The notes beneath the pieces are model-generated. The model worked only from the letters and a program-made list of their open reading frames with translations, was not told the DNA's origin and searched no databases. 64,000 nt of DNA from JBDTSW01 sp963807385 (GTDB lineage Bacteria; Actinomycetota; Thermoleophilia; Solirubrobacterales; 70-9). The DNA lies in assembly GCA_963807385.1 (NCBI GenBank), contig CAWEBQ010000003.1, positions 558,001-622,000 of the forward strand, read 5' to 3'. A program made the translations under genes and the position numbers. Positions 25,756 to 34,756 of this stretch are shown one piece after another (the first letter of the stretch is position 1; each line of letters opens with the position of its first letter).

Positions 25756-28250
25756 GAGCTCCCCGGCGCGGCGCGGCGATCGCCCGCTCGTCGCACCACC
25801 ACGAGCGCGACGTCGTCGTCCGGCTCACCACCTGTGAACCGCTCCAGCGCCCTCGTGACCCTGCGAATAGCCGAGGCCGGGTCCTCAATGCCCCGGAGCT
25901 CGTCGCGCAGGCGCTGCTCGCCGAAGCGGTCGCGGGGTCCGCGGGCCTCGACGACACCGTCGGTGAAGAGGACGAGCTGATCCTCCGGCCCGAGCGCGAT
26001 CGTCTCCGTGCTCCACTCGGCCCCTTGGAACGCTCCGAGTAGCGGCCCCGGGCTCCCCACCTCCTCAACCGTGCCGTCGCGCAGCAGCAACGGGAGCGGA
26101 TGGCCAGCTGAGACGAAGGTCACATCGGCGGGCTGATCCGTGGAGCGCGGCAGGATCAGGATCGCGACCGTGCAGAGCGCAGCCTCGCTGCGTGTGCGCA
26201 GCTCCCCGTCCAACAACTCCAGCGCACGGCGTGGATCTCCGGTGAGCAGGCCTACCGTGCGAATCGTGTGTCTGGCGAGCGCGGTAAGCGAGGCGGCGGC
26301 GGCCCCTCGGCCCACGACGTCGCCCACAGCGACCATCCAGCCGTCCGCAACCTCGAAGGCGTCGTAGAAGTCGCCCCCGACCGCGTTGACCTCGCCGGCG
26401 GGCAGATAGACGGCAGCGCTCTCCCACCCTGGCATGTGGGGCAGGGCAGGGGGCTTGAGGCCCTCCTGGAGGATGCGCGCCACCTCGCCGCGCTCTGAAG
26501 CCAGTCGCGCCGCCTCCGCTGCAGCGGCCGCCCGCAGCCCCATCTCGGCTCCGAGGGTGAGGTCATCTTCGTCGAAGCTTCGGCCCCCCGGTTCGTTGCC
26601 GAAGGTGAGGACCCCGATGGCGCGCCCGCCCGTGCTCATCGGGACCATGATCTCGCCATCAAGCCGCGCCTCGCCCGTCCTGAGGATCAGGGCCGGGCCC
26701 TCCTCGTCGCTGATGTGGAGGGGGCTGGGACGACGCAGGCCCACGAGAGCTACGCCGGGCTCGCCGTCCACGTGAGCGACCGCCACCCGCTCAATTCGCC
26801 CGTCGGCCGACGGGACCTCGACCGCGCACCAGTCGGCGAAGGCCGGGACGAGCTGCTCGGCGAGGGCGTTCAGCATCTGGAGATGGTCGGTGGACGCTGA
26901 GAGGACCTGGCCGGCCCGCGCCAGCAGCCGCTGTGCGAACTCGCCGCGCTTGACCTCGGTCACATCCTCGATCGCCGTCACGGAGTACAGCGCCTTGCCC
27001 CCCGTCCCGAGGATGGGCTTGGCACGGGCGAGGAGCCATCGCTCGGCGCCCCCGCTAGTGGGCGTCACGCGCAGCACCCGTGGCTCGGTGGGCTCAGCGG
27101 GTGCCGGAGGGCCGACCAGCTGCTCCGGCGCCACCTGGGTTCCGTCCTCGGTGCGAACCACGAACCGGTCTCGCATCGACTCGGCGGTCCAGGTGACGGG
27201 CGTCTCGGCGCCAGGCCGGTCCTCCAGGCCAAGCATCGACGCGGCGGCTGGGTTCGCGTAGATCATCTCACCGAGCGAATCGTGAATCACCACGGCCTCG
27301 TCGAGGATCGACATCACGGTGTCCATGCGTCGCTCGACGCTCTCGAGGTCGGAGAACAGGCCGGCGTTGTCCAGGGCCAGCGCGACCCTGCCGGCTAGGG
27401 CCTGTGCGAAGCGGACGTCGTCCAGCGAGTATCGCCGCCCCGACCACGCGGTCCCAAGCGTCAGCGCCCCCAGCATGCGATGGCGGGCCAACATCGCCAC
27501 CGTGATCGACGAGTGCAGGCTCAGCCCTCGCAGCCGCCGGAGGTCGGCCGCACCGTGCGAGAGCCGTCGCACGTCCTCGTCGTTGAACCTGGGGATGAAC
27601 CGCGGCTGTCTTGGAAACGGGGCCTCCGGCCGGACCATCCACTCGGGCAGGCTCGGCTCGCGCTCGTTCAGGTAGCGCTCCATCCCGCGATCCGCCTCGG
27701 GATCGCGCCCACGCGCTCGTACGGCCGAGCGGATCGCCCGGCCGTCGTGGATCACGTCAACCATGCAGAAGTCGGCGATCGCCGGCACGATCACCGCGAG
27801 CACCCGCTCGAGGGTCTGGGGCAGCGGCAGGGATCCGTCGGCGACCGCACCGACCTCGTCGAGCAGCGCCAGCCGGTGGGCGCCGAGTCGGGCGCGCTCA
27901 CGGGCCCAGGCGCTGACCAATGCGAGGAAGCTGCCGACGAAGACGACGACCAGCCGGGCGTCGTAGTCACTGTCCCAGAAGTTCACGTTCCACCACCCGC
28001 TCGCGACGGTGGCGCCCAGCGTCACGAGCCCGAGCAGGGCCGTAACCGCGGTGCCCGCCCAGAGGGCGGTAAGAAACGGGACGATCACCACCGTTCCGGT
28101 GAGGACCACGGTGCGCCCGAGCGCCACGTCGGCCGCGATCAGCACGGCCAGCATCCCGAACCCCACCAGGGCGCCCAGGCGGTCGTTGCGTTGGATGTCC
28201 GCCGCACGAGCGGAGATCCTCGAGAGCGTTTTCGCGAGTCTCTCTTTCAT
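25752..28250 (-). CDS. Membrane-bound SpoIIE/RsbU-type serine phosphatase with GAF and PAS sensors
   Basis: 832 residues from ATG 28250 (a TTG at 28292 would add 14). Domains in order: membrane helices about 28-115, GAF-like about 120-300, PAS about 310-425 (SILDEAVVIHDSLGEMIYANPAA), second GAF about 440-575, then a PP2C/SpoIIE phosphatase to the end. Metal-binding Asp residues are visible in AVGGDFYDAF, VGDVVGRG, LFTDGVVEARG and DDDVALVVV. It should dephosphorylate STAS antagonists; two such genes flank it, one on each side. No anti-sigma kinase or sigma gene lies nearby. Confidence 0.88.
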   Translation of the reverse strand: MKERLAKTLSRISARAADIQRNDRLGALVGFGMLAVLIAADVALGRTVVLTGTVVIVPFLTALWAGTAVTALLGLVTLGATVASGWWNVNFWDSDYDARLVVVFVGSFLALVSAWARERARLGAHRLALLDEVGAVADGSLPLPQTLERVLAVIVPAIADFCMVDVIHDGRAIRSAVRARGRDPEADRGMERYLNEREPSLPEWMVRPEAPFPRQPRFIPRFNDEDVRRLSHGAADLRRLRGLSLHSSITVAMLARHRMLGALTLGTAWSGRRYSLDDVRFAQALAGRVALALDNAGLFSDLESVERRMDTVMSILDEAVVIHDSLGEMIYANPAAASMLGLEDRPGAETPVTWTAESMRDRFVVRTEDGTQVAPEQLVGPPAPAEPTEPRVLRVTPTSGGAERWLLARAKPILGTGGKALYSVTAIEDVTEVKRGEFAQRLLARAGQVLSASTDHLQMLNALAEQLVPAFADWCAVEVPSADGRIERVAVAHVDGEPGVALVGLRRPSPLHISDEEGPALILRTGEARLDGEIMVPMSTGGRAIGVLTFGNEPGGRSFDEDDLTLGAEMGLRAAAAAEAARLASERGEVARILQEGLKPPALPHMPGWESAAVYLPAGEVNAVGGDFYDAFEVADGWMVAVGDVVGRGAAAASLTALARHTIRTVGLLTGDPRRALELLDGELRTRSEAALCTVAILILPRSTDQPADVTFVSAGHPLPLLLRDGTVEEVGSPGPLLGAFQGAEWSTETIALGPEDQLVLFTDGVVEARGPRDRFGEQRLRDELRGIEDPASAIRRVTRALERFTGGEPDDDVALVVVRRAGDRRAAPGSS

Positions 28251-28319
28251 CGCGGGAGTGCCGAATCTAGTCGGGCCGGTACCGCTTGACAACGCGGCCC
28301 CGGCTATGCTCGCTCACGC

Positions 28320-28697
28320 TTGAGCCTCGCCTTCCGCACAGAGACAGCGCATCTGGAGAACGGCGTCGTGGCGCTCAGCGTCTTCGGGGAACTCGACCAG
28401 GCAACCGTGCCCCGACTGCACGAGGGCGCCGACCCGTTGATCTCCGGCGACTGCACGGCGCTGCTCCTCGACCTCTCCGACTGCGCGTTCGTCGATTCGA
28501 GCGGCCTGGCGGCCTTCGTCGCGATTCGCGACCGGGTCACCGCGATCCCGAACCGCGGGTTCGCCATCTGCTGCCCGGACACCCAGGTGAGCCGGCTGAT
28601 GGAGTTGACCGGGCTCGACCGCGCACTGGGCCTCGCCGAGTCGCGTGACGAGGCGCTCGCCGCGCTGCGCGGCCATGTCTCTCCCGAACCCGCCTGA
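28320..28697 (+). CDS. STAS-domain anti-sigma factor antagonist (second)
   Basis: 125 residues from a TTG at 28320; no clear ribosome site, so the start is uncertain. STAS signature LSVFGELDQATVPRLHEGA and LLLDLSDCAFVDSSGLAAFVA with the phosphorylatable Ser. Divergent from the phosphatase, with 69 bases between starts. Sequence differs clearly from the 25336 protein, so the two may serve different kinases or respond in parallel. Confidence 0.82.
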   Translation: MSLAFRTETAHLENGVVALSVFGELDQATVPRLHEGADPLISGDCTALLLDLSDCAFVDSSGLAAFVAIRDRVTAIPNRGFAICCPDTQVSRLMELTGLDRALGLAESRDEALAALRGHVSPEPA

Positions 28698-28723
28698 CCC
28701 CGGTCCCCCCCGCGGGGCCCAAC

Positions 28724-29131
28724 TCAGAGGCCTAGGTCGCGGAGGATCTTCGGCTTGTGGGACTCGAGGAACACGAGGAACGGAACCCCAGGGGCCCTCT
28801 CCTCCGGGTGCCCCACCTCCTCCGCGTGCGCCGCAGCGTCCGCCGAGATGTCCTCCCAGGCGTGATCGCCGGGGTCCCAGTGGGTCACCGCGACCTGGGC
28901 GTCCAGCCCGTCCGCCGCCACAAGCCCCTCGACAACGCGGGCGGCCTCGGCCGCAGCCTCCTGCGAGGCGGCGTAGAGGAACAGGTGCGACCCGTCACGG
29001 GTGACGATCACGTCCCCGCCGAGGCGCTCGCGGGCGTCGTCGTCGAGGTCGAGCGAGCGCAGGCGCTCGCCCAGATTGAGGCTGTGCCCCTCCTCGGTCA
29101 GCCCGATCTCGACTCGCCACTCCTCAGCCAT
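28724..29131 (-). CDS. Hypothetical protein, 135 aa
   Basis: Not recognised. Soluble acidic protein beginning MAEEWRVEIGLTEEGHS, with no signal peptide or membrane segment. The middle (GGDVIVTRDGSHLFLYAASQEAAAEAARVVEGLV) alternates strands and helix like an alpha/beta fold binding a small partner; FLESHKPKILRDLGL ends the chain. Its regular composition and end-to-end reading make it a credible gene despite lacking a named family. Convergent with the STAS gene. Confidence 0.6.
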   Translation of the reverse strand: MAEEWRVEIGLTEEGHSLNLGERLRSLDLDDDARERLGGDVIVTRDGSHLFLYAASQEAAAEAARVVEGLVAADGLDAQVAVTHWDPGDHAWEDISADAAAHAEEVGHPEERAPGVPFLVFLESHKPKILRDLGL

Positions 29132-29235
29132 GCAGCGTAGTTTCGCAGGCTCGAATCCGCGGCGAGCGCCGGGCCTCTAGGCAACTGATCCGTGCCCGAG
29201 CGGGTCGTGGAATCAATCATCTAGCATCGGCGGGC

Positions 29236-30744
29236 ATGGCCAAGCTCGAGACACGCCTGCTGATCGGAGGCGAACAGGTGGCCGGCGACGGGGACCCTCT
29301 GGCGGTCGAGAACCCCACCACCGAGGAGATCCTCGTGAGCGTCGGTTCCGCCTCCCCCGCGCAGATCGACGCCGCCGTGGCGGCCGCGGGCGACGCGCAG
29401 CGGGGATGGGAGCGGACCCCTGCCGTCGAGCGCGGCGAGATCCTGCACGAGGTCGCCACCTCGCTGCGGGATCGCACCGAGGAGCTCGCGGCGGCGATGA
29501 CCGCTGAGGGCGGGAAGCCGCTGATCGAGAACCGCGACGAGGTGAGCTGGACGGCCGCCGCGTTCGACTACTACGCCGAGATCGGCCGCGACTCGGCCGG
29601 CCGCGTGATCCCGTCGATCGAGGCCTCACAGCTCGCCCTGGTGGTCAAGGACCCGGTCGGTCCGGTCGGCTGCATCGTGCCCTGGAACTACCCGCTGCTG
29701 CTCCTCGCCTGGAAGCTCGCTCCCGCCCTCGCCGCGGGCAACGCGACGGTCTGCAAGCCGTCGGAGATCACGCCCTGCTCGACGCTCGCCCTGGCATCGT
29801 CGTTCGAGGCGCTGCCCGCCGGCGTCGTCAACCTCCTCGCCGGGGCCGGCGACGTGGGCGCGGCGATCGTCGGCGACGAGCGGATCGCCTGCGTGGCCTT
29901 CACCGGCTCGGTTGAGACCGGGAAGAAGATCGCCTCGGTGTGCGCCGAGCGGGTGGCGCGGATCAACCTTGAGATGGGCGGCAAGGACCCGTTCATCGTC
30001 TGTTCGGACGTGGCCGGGAAGCTGGACGTCGCCGCGCGGGGCGGGGCCTGGGCTGCGTTCCTGAACGCCGGCCAGGTGTGCACCTCCGCCGAGCGCTTCT
30101 ACGTGATGGAGGACGTCTACGACGAATACGTGTCGTCCTTCGCCGAGATCGCCGGCGGCCTGCGGGTCGGCGACCCCACGCACGCCGACACCGACGTGGG
30201 CCCCATGGTCTCCGCCGCTCAGCGCCAGAAGGTCGCTGACCAGCTCGAGCGAGCGGTCGCTGCCGGCGCCGAGGTCGTCGTGGGCGGGGGCGACGCGGGC
30301 CGGGAGCGCGGGCACTTCTTCGCGCCCGCGGTGGTCACGGGTGCTCCCGCCGACACCGACCTGCTGCGCGAGGAGACCTTCGGCCCCGTGGCCCCCATCG
30401 TTCGGGTGAAGTCCCTCGACGAGGCGATCGAATTGGCCAACTCCACCCGCTTCGGCCTCGGCGCCAACATCTACACCGGGAACCTCCAGAACGTCCTGCG
30501 CTGCATGCGCGAGATCAAGGCCGGGACGGTCTGGTTCAACGACCCGCTCACCGACAACGACGCCGGCCCGTTCGGCGGCTACAAGCAGTCCGGCCTCGGC
30601 CGCGAGCTCGGCCGCGAGGGGCTCGAGGCCTTCCAGGAGACCAAGCACGTCCACATCGAGACGGAGATAGCGCCGAAGGAGTGGTGGTACCCGTACTCGG
30701 AGTACTCGAAGTCCAACCCACCTCACGACGGAGCAGGAGCATGA
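29236..30744 (+). CDS. NAD-dependent aldehyde dehydrogenase (betaine/amino-aldehyde type)
   Basis: 502 residues with cofactor motif VPWNYPLLLLAWK, FTGSVETGKK, catalytic Glu in NLEMGGKDPF and nucleophilic Cys in NAGQVCTSAERF. The C-terminal FGGYKQSGLGRELG is typical of betaine-aldehyde and aminoaldehyde dehydrogenases. Stop overlaps the mmsA start (ATGA). Together the pair could take 3-aminopropanal to beta-alanine and later malonate semialdehyde to acetyl-CoA; that flow is inference. Confidence 0.88.
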   Translation: MAKLETRLLIGGEQVAGDGDPLAVENPTTEEILVSVGSASPAQIDAAVAAAGDAQRGWERTPAVERGEILHEVATSLRDRTEELAAAMTAEGGKPLIENRDEVSWTAAAFDYYAEIGRDSAGRVIPSIEASQLALVVKDPVGPVGCIVPWNYPLLLLAWKLAPALAAGNATVCKPSEITPCSTLALASSFEALPAGVVNLLAGAGDVGAAIVGDERIACVAFTGSVETGKKIASVCAERVARINLEMGGKDPFIVCSDVAGKLDVAARGGAWAAFLNAGQVCTSAERFYVMEDVYDEYVSSFAEIAGGLRVGDPTHADTDVGPMVSAAQRQKVADQLERAVAAGAEVVVGGGDAGRERGHFFAPAVVTGAPADTDLLREETFGPVAPIVRVKSLDEAIELANSTRFGLGANIYTGNLQNVLRCMREIKAGTVWFNDPLTDNDAGPFGGYKQSGLGRELGREGLEAFQETKHVHIETEIAPKEWWYPYSEYSKSNPPHDGAGA

Positions 30745-32219
30745 AGCCAACCGCCGCACCCACAGCAACACGCACGCTCGGCAACTACGCCGGGGGCCAG
30801 TGGCGCCCGGCCGACGACCTCGATGCGATCGACGACATCGATCCCGCCACCGGCGAGGTACCGGCCCGCGTGCCGCTCTCGGGGCCGGCCGAGGTGAACG
30901 CTGCGGTTACGGCCGCGCGCGAGGCCTACCCGGCCTGGGCGACGCTGGCCCCGCAGAAGCGGGCCCGGGCCGTCATGGCCCTGCGAACCGCGCTTTGGGA
31001 GAACCAGGAGGAGATCGCCCAGCTCGTCACCGCCGACATGGGCAAGGCGATCGGCGACGCCCGTGGTGAGGTCCTGCGCGGGATCGAGTCGACGGAGGCC
31101 GCGACCGCGATCCCGCACCTGATGAAGGGCGAGAACCTCGAGGGCGTCGCCCGCGGCGTGGACGTCGAGATGGTGCGCCAACCGGTCGGCGTCGTGGCGG
31201 CGATCACACCGTTCAACTTCCCCGCGATGATCCCGCTCTGGTTCCTGCCGTGGGCGATCGCCTGCGGCAACACCTTCATCCTGAAGCCCTCCGAGCGGGA
31301 CCCGCGTCCCTCGGAGCGGATCTTCGAGCTGATCGACGGGATCGAGGAGATACCGGACGGCGTCTGCAACCTCGTCCACGGCGCGCACGACGCGGTCAAC
31401 GGGTTGCTCGACCACGAGCAGATCAACGCGATCTCGTTCGTCGGCCAGGCCTCCACCGCGCGCTACATCGCCGAGCGCTCGGCCGCCGGGGGCAAGCGCT
31501 ACCAGGCCCTCGGCGGGGCGAAGAACTCACTGGTGATCATGCCCGACGCCGACCTCGACGTCACCGTGCCGGCGATCATGAGCACGGCGTTCGGAGCGGC
31601 CGGACAGCGCTGCCTGGCCGGCTCCGTCGCGGTGTTGGTGGGCGACCGTGAGCGCCAGGACGAGGTCCGCGCGGCGCTCGCCGAGGCCGCCGCGGAGCTC
31701 ACGGTCGGCCCCGGGGCAGAGGAGGCGACGGACGTCTGCCCACTGGTCGGCCCGGAGGCGCGCGAGCGCGTGGCCGACGCCGTCGAACGCGCCGTCTCGA
31801 ACGGTGACGAGCTGGTCCTCGATGGCCGCGACGCCGATGCCGGCCCCGCGGGCACGATGCTCGCGCCCACGATCGTCGAGACCACCGACCCGGAGTCGGA
31901 GATCGCCCGCGAGGAGCTGTTCGGACCGATGCTGACGATCACGCGGGCCGGCGACCTCGACGAGGCCCTGAAGTTCGTCAACGGGTCGCGCTACGGCAAC
32001 GCCGGCTCGATCTTTACCACGTCGGGCGGAGCGGCCCGCGAGTACAGGGCAGGCGTCGAGGCAGGAATGCTGGGCGTGAACGTAGGCGTCGCCGCCCCGG
32101 TCGCCTGGTTCCCGTTCTCCGGCTGGAAGGACTCGATCGACGGCGACCTGCACGCCAACGGCGCCGACGCGGTCGAGTTCTACACGCGCAAGAAGGTCGT
32201 GACGTCACGGTGGAGCTGA
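30741..32219 (+). CDS. mmsA: CoA-acylating methylmalonate/malonate-semialdehyde dehydrogenase
   Basis: 492 residues from the ATG at 30741 (GGAGC upstream). Nucleophile Cys lies in GAAGQRCLAGSVAV. The segment QALGGAKNSLVIMPDAD lacks the general-base Glu of ordinary aldehyde dehydrogenases (LELGGK), the known signature of the CoA-dependent MMSDH class. FNFPAMIPLWFLPWA is also typical. Converts methylmalonate semialdehyde to propionyl-CoA or malonate semialdehyde to acetyl-CoA. Coupled to the upstream aldehyde dehydrogenase, suggesting a beta-alanine or valine route. Confidence 0.92.
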   Translation: MKPTAAPTATRTLGNYAGGQWRPADDLDAIDDIDPATGEVPARVPLSGPAEVNAAVTAAREAYPAWATLAPQKRARAVMALRTALWENQEEIAQLVTADMGKAIGDARGEVLRGIESTEAATAIPHLMKGENLEGVARGVDVEMVRQPVGVVAAITPFNFPAMIPLWFLPWAIACGNTFILKPSERDPRPSERIFELIDGIEEIPDGVCNLVHGAHDAVNGLLDHEQINAISFVGQASTARYIAERSAAGGKRYQALGGAKNSLVIMPDADLDVTVPAIMSTAFGAAGQRCLAGSVAVLVGDRERQDEVRAALAEAAAELTVGPGAEEATDVCPLVGPEARERVADAVERAVSNGDELVLDGRDADAGPAGTMLAPTIVETTDPESEIAREELFGPMLTITRAGDLDEALKFVNGSRYGNAGSIFTTSGGAAREYRAGVEAGMLGVNVGVAAPVAWFPFSGWKDSIDGDLHANGADAVEFYTRKKVVTSRWS

Positions 32220-32252
32220 GCAGTTCGCAACGGCGCGCGCGGTGGAGCTGAG
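32208..32252 (+). repeat. 13-bp direct repeat CGGTGGAGCTGAG, 32 bp apart
   Basis: Copies at 32208-32220 (covering the mmsA stop) and 32240-32252 (just before the esterase start) are identical. It looks like a small tandem duplication of the gene end; the second copy supplies GGAG near the GTG start of the esterase. Confidence 0.6.
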
Positions 32253-32257
32253 AGGGC

Positions 32258-33313
32258 GTGGCGCTCCGCGAGGCCGACGGCCCGGCCGGGGCCCCGTGGG
32301 AGCGACCGCTGGCGGGCACCCTCGACCGGCTGGTCGTCGAGTCCGAGCTACTGGCCGAGAACCCCCTGGGCGACCCTGCGCGGCGGCCGCTGTGGGTCTA
32401 TAGACCGCCCGGAATCGAGCGCGACCATCCCCGGGGACTGCCAGCGATCTACGTGCTGCAGGGCTTCACGGGACAGCTCGACCGGTGGGCCAACCGCGAG
32501 CCATTCCAGCTCACCTATCTGGAGCGGCTCGACGCGATGTTCGCGGCCGGGGACTGCCCGGACGCGCTGGTGGTCTTCGTGGACGCCTGGACCTCCTACG
32601 GCGGCTCACAGTTCCTCGACTCCACCAGCACGGGGGCCTACCAGTCCTATCTGTGCGACGAGGTCGTCCCCTTCCTCGACTCGGCATACCCCACCGTCGC
32701 AGAGGCCGCGGGCCGAGGGATCACCGGCAAGTCCTCGGGCGGCTACGGCGCGATGGTCGTGCCGATGATGCGGCCGGGGGTGTTCGGCGCCCTCGCCAGC
32801 CACGCGGGCGACGCCCTCTTCGAGCTTGCGTACGCCAGCAGCTTCGGCGAGATCGCCCGCGATCTGCGCGACGGCTTCGAGGGCTCCTACGACGCCTTCT
32901 TCAGCGAGCTGGGGGAGTCCGAGTTCGCCTGGAAGCGCTTCGGCGGCCCCCTCGAGATGTACGGGTACGCCGCCTGCTACACGCCCGACCCGGATGCACC
33001 TGGGAAGGCGTTGCTGCCGTTCGAACTCGCCACAGGCCGCATCGTCGACGAGGTCTGGGAGCGCTGGCTCGCACTCGACCCGGTGCGGATGGCGCCTTCG
33101 CACGGAGAGGAGCTCTCGGCGATGAAGCGGATCCTGATCGAGGCCGGCCGCTCGGATGAATACTTCCTCGACCTGGGCGCTCGGGCCTTCTCCGAGGAGC
33201 TCACCAAGCTCGGCGTCGAGCACTCGTTCGAGCTCTTCGAAGGAGGCCACGGCGCCATGACGCACCGCTACGCCCCCGCGATCCGCGAGCTGGTGCTCGC
33301 GCTCGAGCGGTGA
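32258..33313 (+). CDS. Alpha/beta hydrolase, esterase D/antigen 85-like
   Basis: 351 residues from a GTG at 32258. No signal peptide. Nucleophile elbow GKSSGGYGA near residue 165, preceded by IYVLQGFTGQLDRW (oxyanion region), and the catalytic His in FEGGHGAMTHRY near the C-terminus, with an Asp in the preceding segment. This matches the esterase family that includes S-formylglutathione hydrolase and mycolyltransferase-like proteins. Substrate unknown. Close to mmsA (38 bases) and on the same strand. Confidence 0.82.
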   Translation: MALREADGPAGAPWERPLAGTLDRLVVESELLAENPLGDPARRPLWVYRPPGIERDHPRGLPAIYVLQGFTGQLDRWANREPFQLTYLERLDAMFAAGDCPDALVVFVDAWTSYGGSQFLDSTSTGAYQSYLCDEVVPFLDSAYPTVAEAAGRGITGKSSGGYGAMVVPMMRPGVFGALASHAGDALFELAYASSFGEIARDLRDGFEGSYDAFFSELGESEFAWKRFGGPLEMYGYAACYTPDPDAPGKALLPFELATGRIVDEVWERWLALDPVRMAPSHGEELSAMKRILIEAGRSDEYFLDLGARAFSEELTKLGVEHSFELFEGGHGAMTHRYAPAIRELVLALER

Positions 33314-33405
33314 GCAGGACCAACCCCAAGACGTGAGGACACCTGTGCGCCGCCGCGAAGCGGGGGCGCCATCGGTCGCGGCTCTCCCACCCAGCCTCTC
33401 GACGG

Positions 33406-34245
33406 CTACAGCGACGAGAGCGGCACGCCGATGATGTCGAGCCGACGGGTGAGCCCGTCGAGCGCGAAAGTACGGATCTCGTCCTCGCTCGCGCCCAGCG
33501 CCTCCAGATCAGCGTCGCCCGCGTCCGACGGCGGTCGCAGGGACTCGGCGACCGTGGGCAGCAGATCCCGCATGGTCCGGCGGACCACATCGGCCGCCTC
33601 CGCGTGCTCACGGACAGTCTCGCGCAGGAACCAGACCCCGTACCCGATGTGCCGGGTCTCGTCGTGATGGATCAGCGAGTAGCCCTCGACGAAGCCGGGC
33701 AGGAGCCCCTCCTGCTCGAGGTAGGCCGTGATGAACCTGAACGTCGTCAATCCCAGCGTGCTCTCCAGAATCAGGTGATAGATCGTGACGAAGCGGACCT
33801 TCGCCGCCAGGTCGTCCGGGGCAGCCACGAGCCGGTCGTGAGCCTGCACCAGCGCCTCGTCGAAGAGCTTCCCGAAGGCGGGCGAGACCTGCTCGCGCGC
33901 CCGCTCGACATGGGCCGCAATCGTCGCCGGCTCGCCGATGACCTCGTCGCGGAAGCGCGCGTAGAACTGCATGTGACGCGCCTCGTCGACCTGCTGGGTC
34001 GCCAGGAACGTCGCCTCCTCCTCGGTGCCATGGGCGCCGACCAGGCCCGAGAACTTGGTCGTGATCCGCTCCTCCGCGACCATCAGCGATGAGAGCGCGA
34101 AGTAGACCAGCGCCCGGTCCGACTCGGTCATCGCGCCCCACTGCTCGCGGTCGCGGGCGAGGTCGATCTCGAACGGGTTCCACTGCGAGCCCTCCCAGCG
34201 GCGGTAGAGCGTCTGGGGATCGTTGAGCTGAATGTCCGTCGGCAC
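33406..34245 (-). CDS. Ribonucleotide-reductase R2-like metal oxidase (R2lox-like)
   Basis: 279-residue all-helical ferritin-superfamily protein with both carboxylate-His motifs. Likely metal ligands are Glu58 or Glu59 (AEERI), Glu88 and His91 (DEARH), Glu161 (YHLILES), Glu196 and His199 (DETRH). The first ligand is Glu, not Asp, as in R2-like ligand-binding oxidases. Tyr156 sits five residues before Glu161, matching the cross-link Tyr of R2lox. Tyr95, four after His91, is at the radical-Tyr spacing of class I R2. No nrdA gene is adjacent, so a role in deoxynucleotide synthesis is unlikely. Reaction unknown. Confidence 0.75.
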   Translation of the reverse strand: MPTDIQLNDPQTLYRRWEGSQWNPFEIDLARDREQWGAMTESDRALVYFALSSLMVAEERITTKFSGLVGAHGTEEEATFLATQQVDEARHMQFYARFRDEVIGEPATIAAHVERAREQVSPAFGKLFDEALVQAHDRLVAAPDDLAAKVRFVTIYHLILESTLGLTTFRFITAYLEQEGLLPGFVEGYSLIHHDETRHIGYGVWFLRETVREHAEAADVVRRTMRDLLPTVAESLRPPSDAGDADLEALGASEDEIRTFALDGLTRRLDIIGVPLSSL

Positions 34246-34304
34246 ACCCGAAGCATCCCCGATTCTTCACGGGCCGTGCCCGCCGGCGTGGTAGTACTTC
34301 GGCC

Positions 34305-34709
34305 GTGGCGGATCCAGTCCCAGAGGTTCTCTTCGTCTGCGTCCACAACGCGGGCCGGTCGCAGATGGCGGCGGGGCTGCTCAGCGACCTCGCCAAGGGG
34401 CGGGTCAACGTGCGCAGCGCGGGCTCCGACCCGGCTGACGCGCTCAATCCGGCGGTCGTTCAGGCGATGGATGAGGTCGGCATCGACATCTCCCAGGAAT
34501 TCCCGAAGCCGCTCACCGACGAGTCCGTCCGCGCCGCCGACGCCGTGATCACGATGGGGTGCGGCGACGCATGCCCGATCTACCCGGGCAAGCGCTACGA
34601 GGACTGGGAGCTCGAGGACCCGGCCGGCAGGGACCTGGACACCGTGCGCCGCATCCGCGACGAGATCAGGCGCCGGGTCGAGACCCTCCTGGGCGAACTG
34701 GCCGCCTGA
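34305..34709 (+). CDS. arsC: Arsenate reductase, low-molecular-weight phosphatase type
   Basis: 134 residues. The P-loop VCVHNAGRSQMA (C-X5-R) near residues 11-22 holds the nucleophilic Cys. The segment TMGCGDACPIYPGKRYEDWELEDPAG contains two more Cys and the Asp-Pro general acid, as in thioredoxin- or mycothiol-linked ArsC of Actinobacteria. It reduces arsenate to arsenite in the cytosol. No arsenite pump or ArsR gene is next to it. An LMW protein-tyrosine phosphatase is the alternative. Confidence 0.82.
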   Translation: MADPVPEVLFVCVHNAGRSQMAAGLLSDLAKGRVNVRSAGSDPADALNPAVVQAMDEVGIDISQEFPKPLTDESVRAADAVITMGCGDACPIYPGKRYEDWELEDPAGRDLDTVRRIRDEIRRRVETLLGELAA

Positions 34710-34756
34710 CCCCGCCGCCGGCTGTCAGCCCTGGCGGCTACGGCGCCTGAGAGTGC

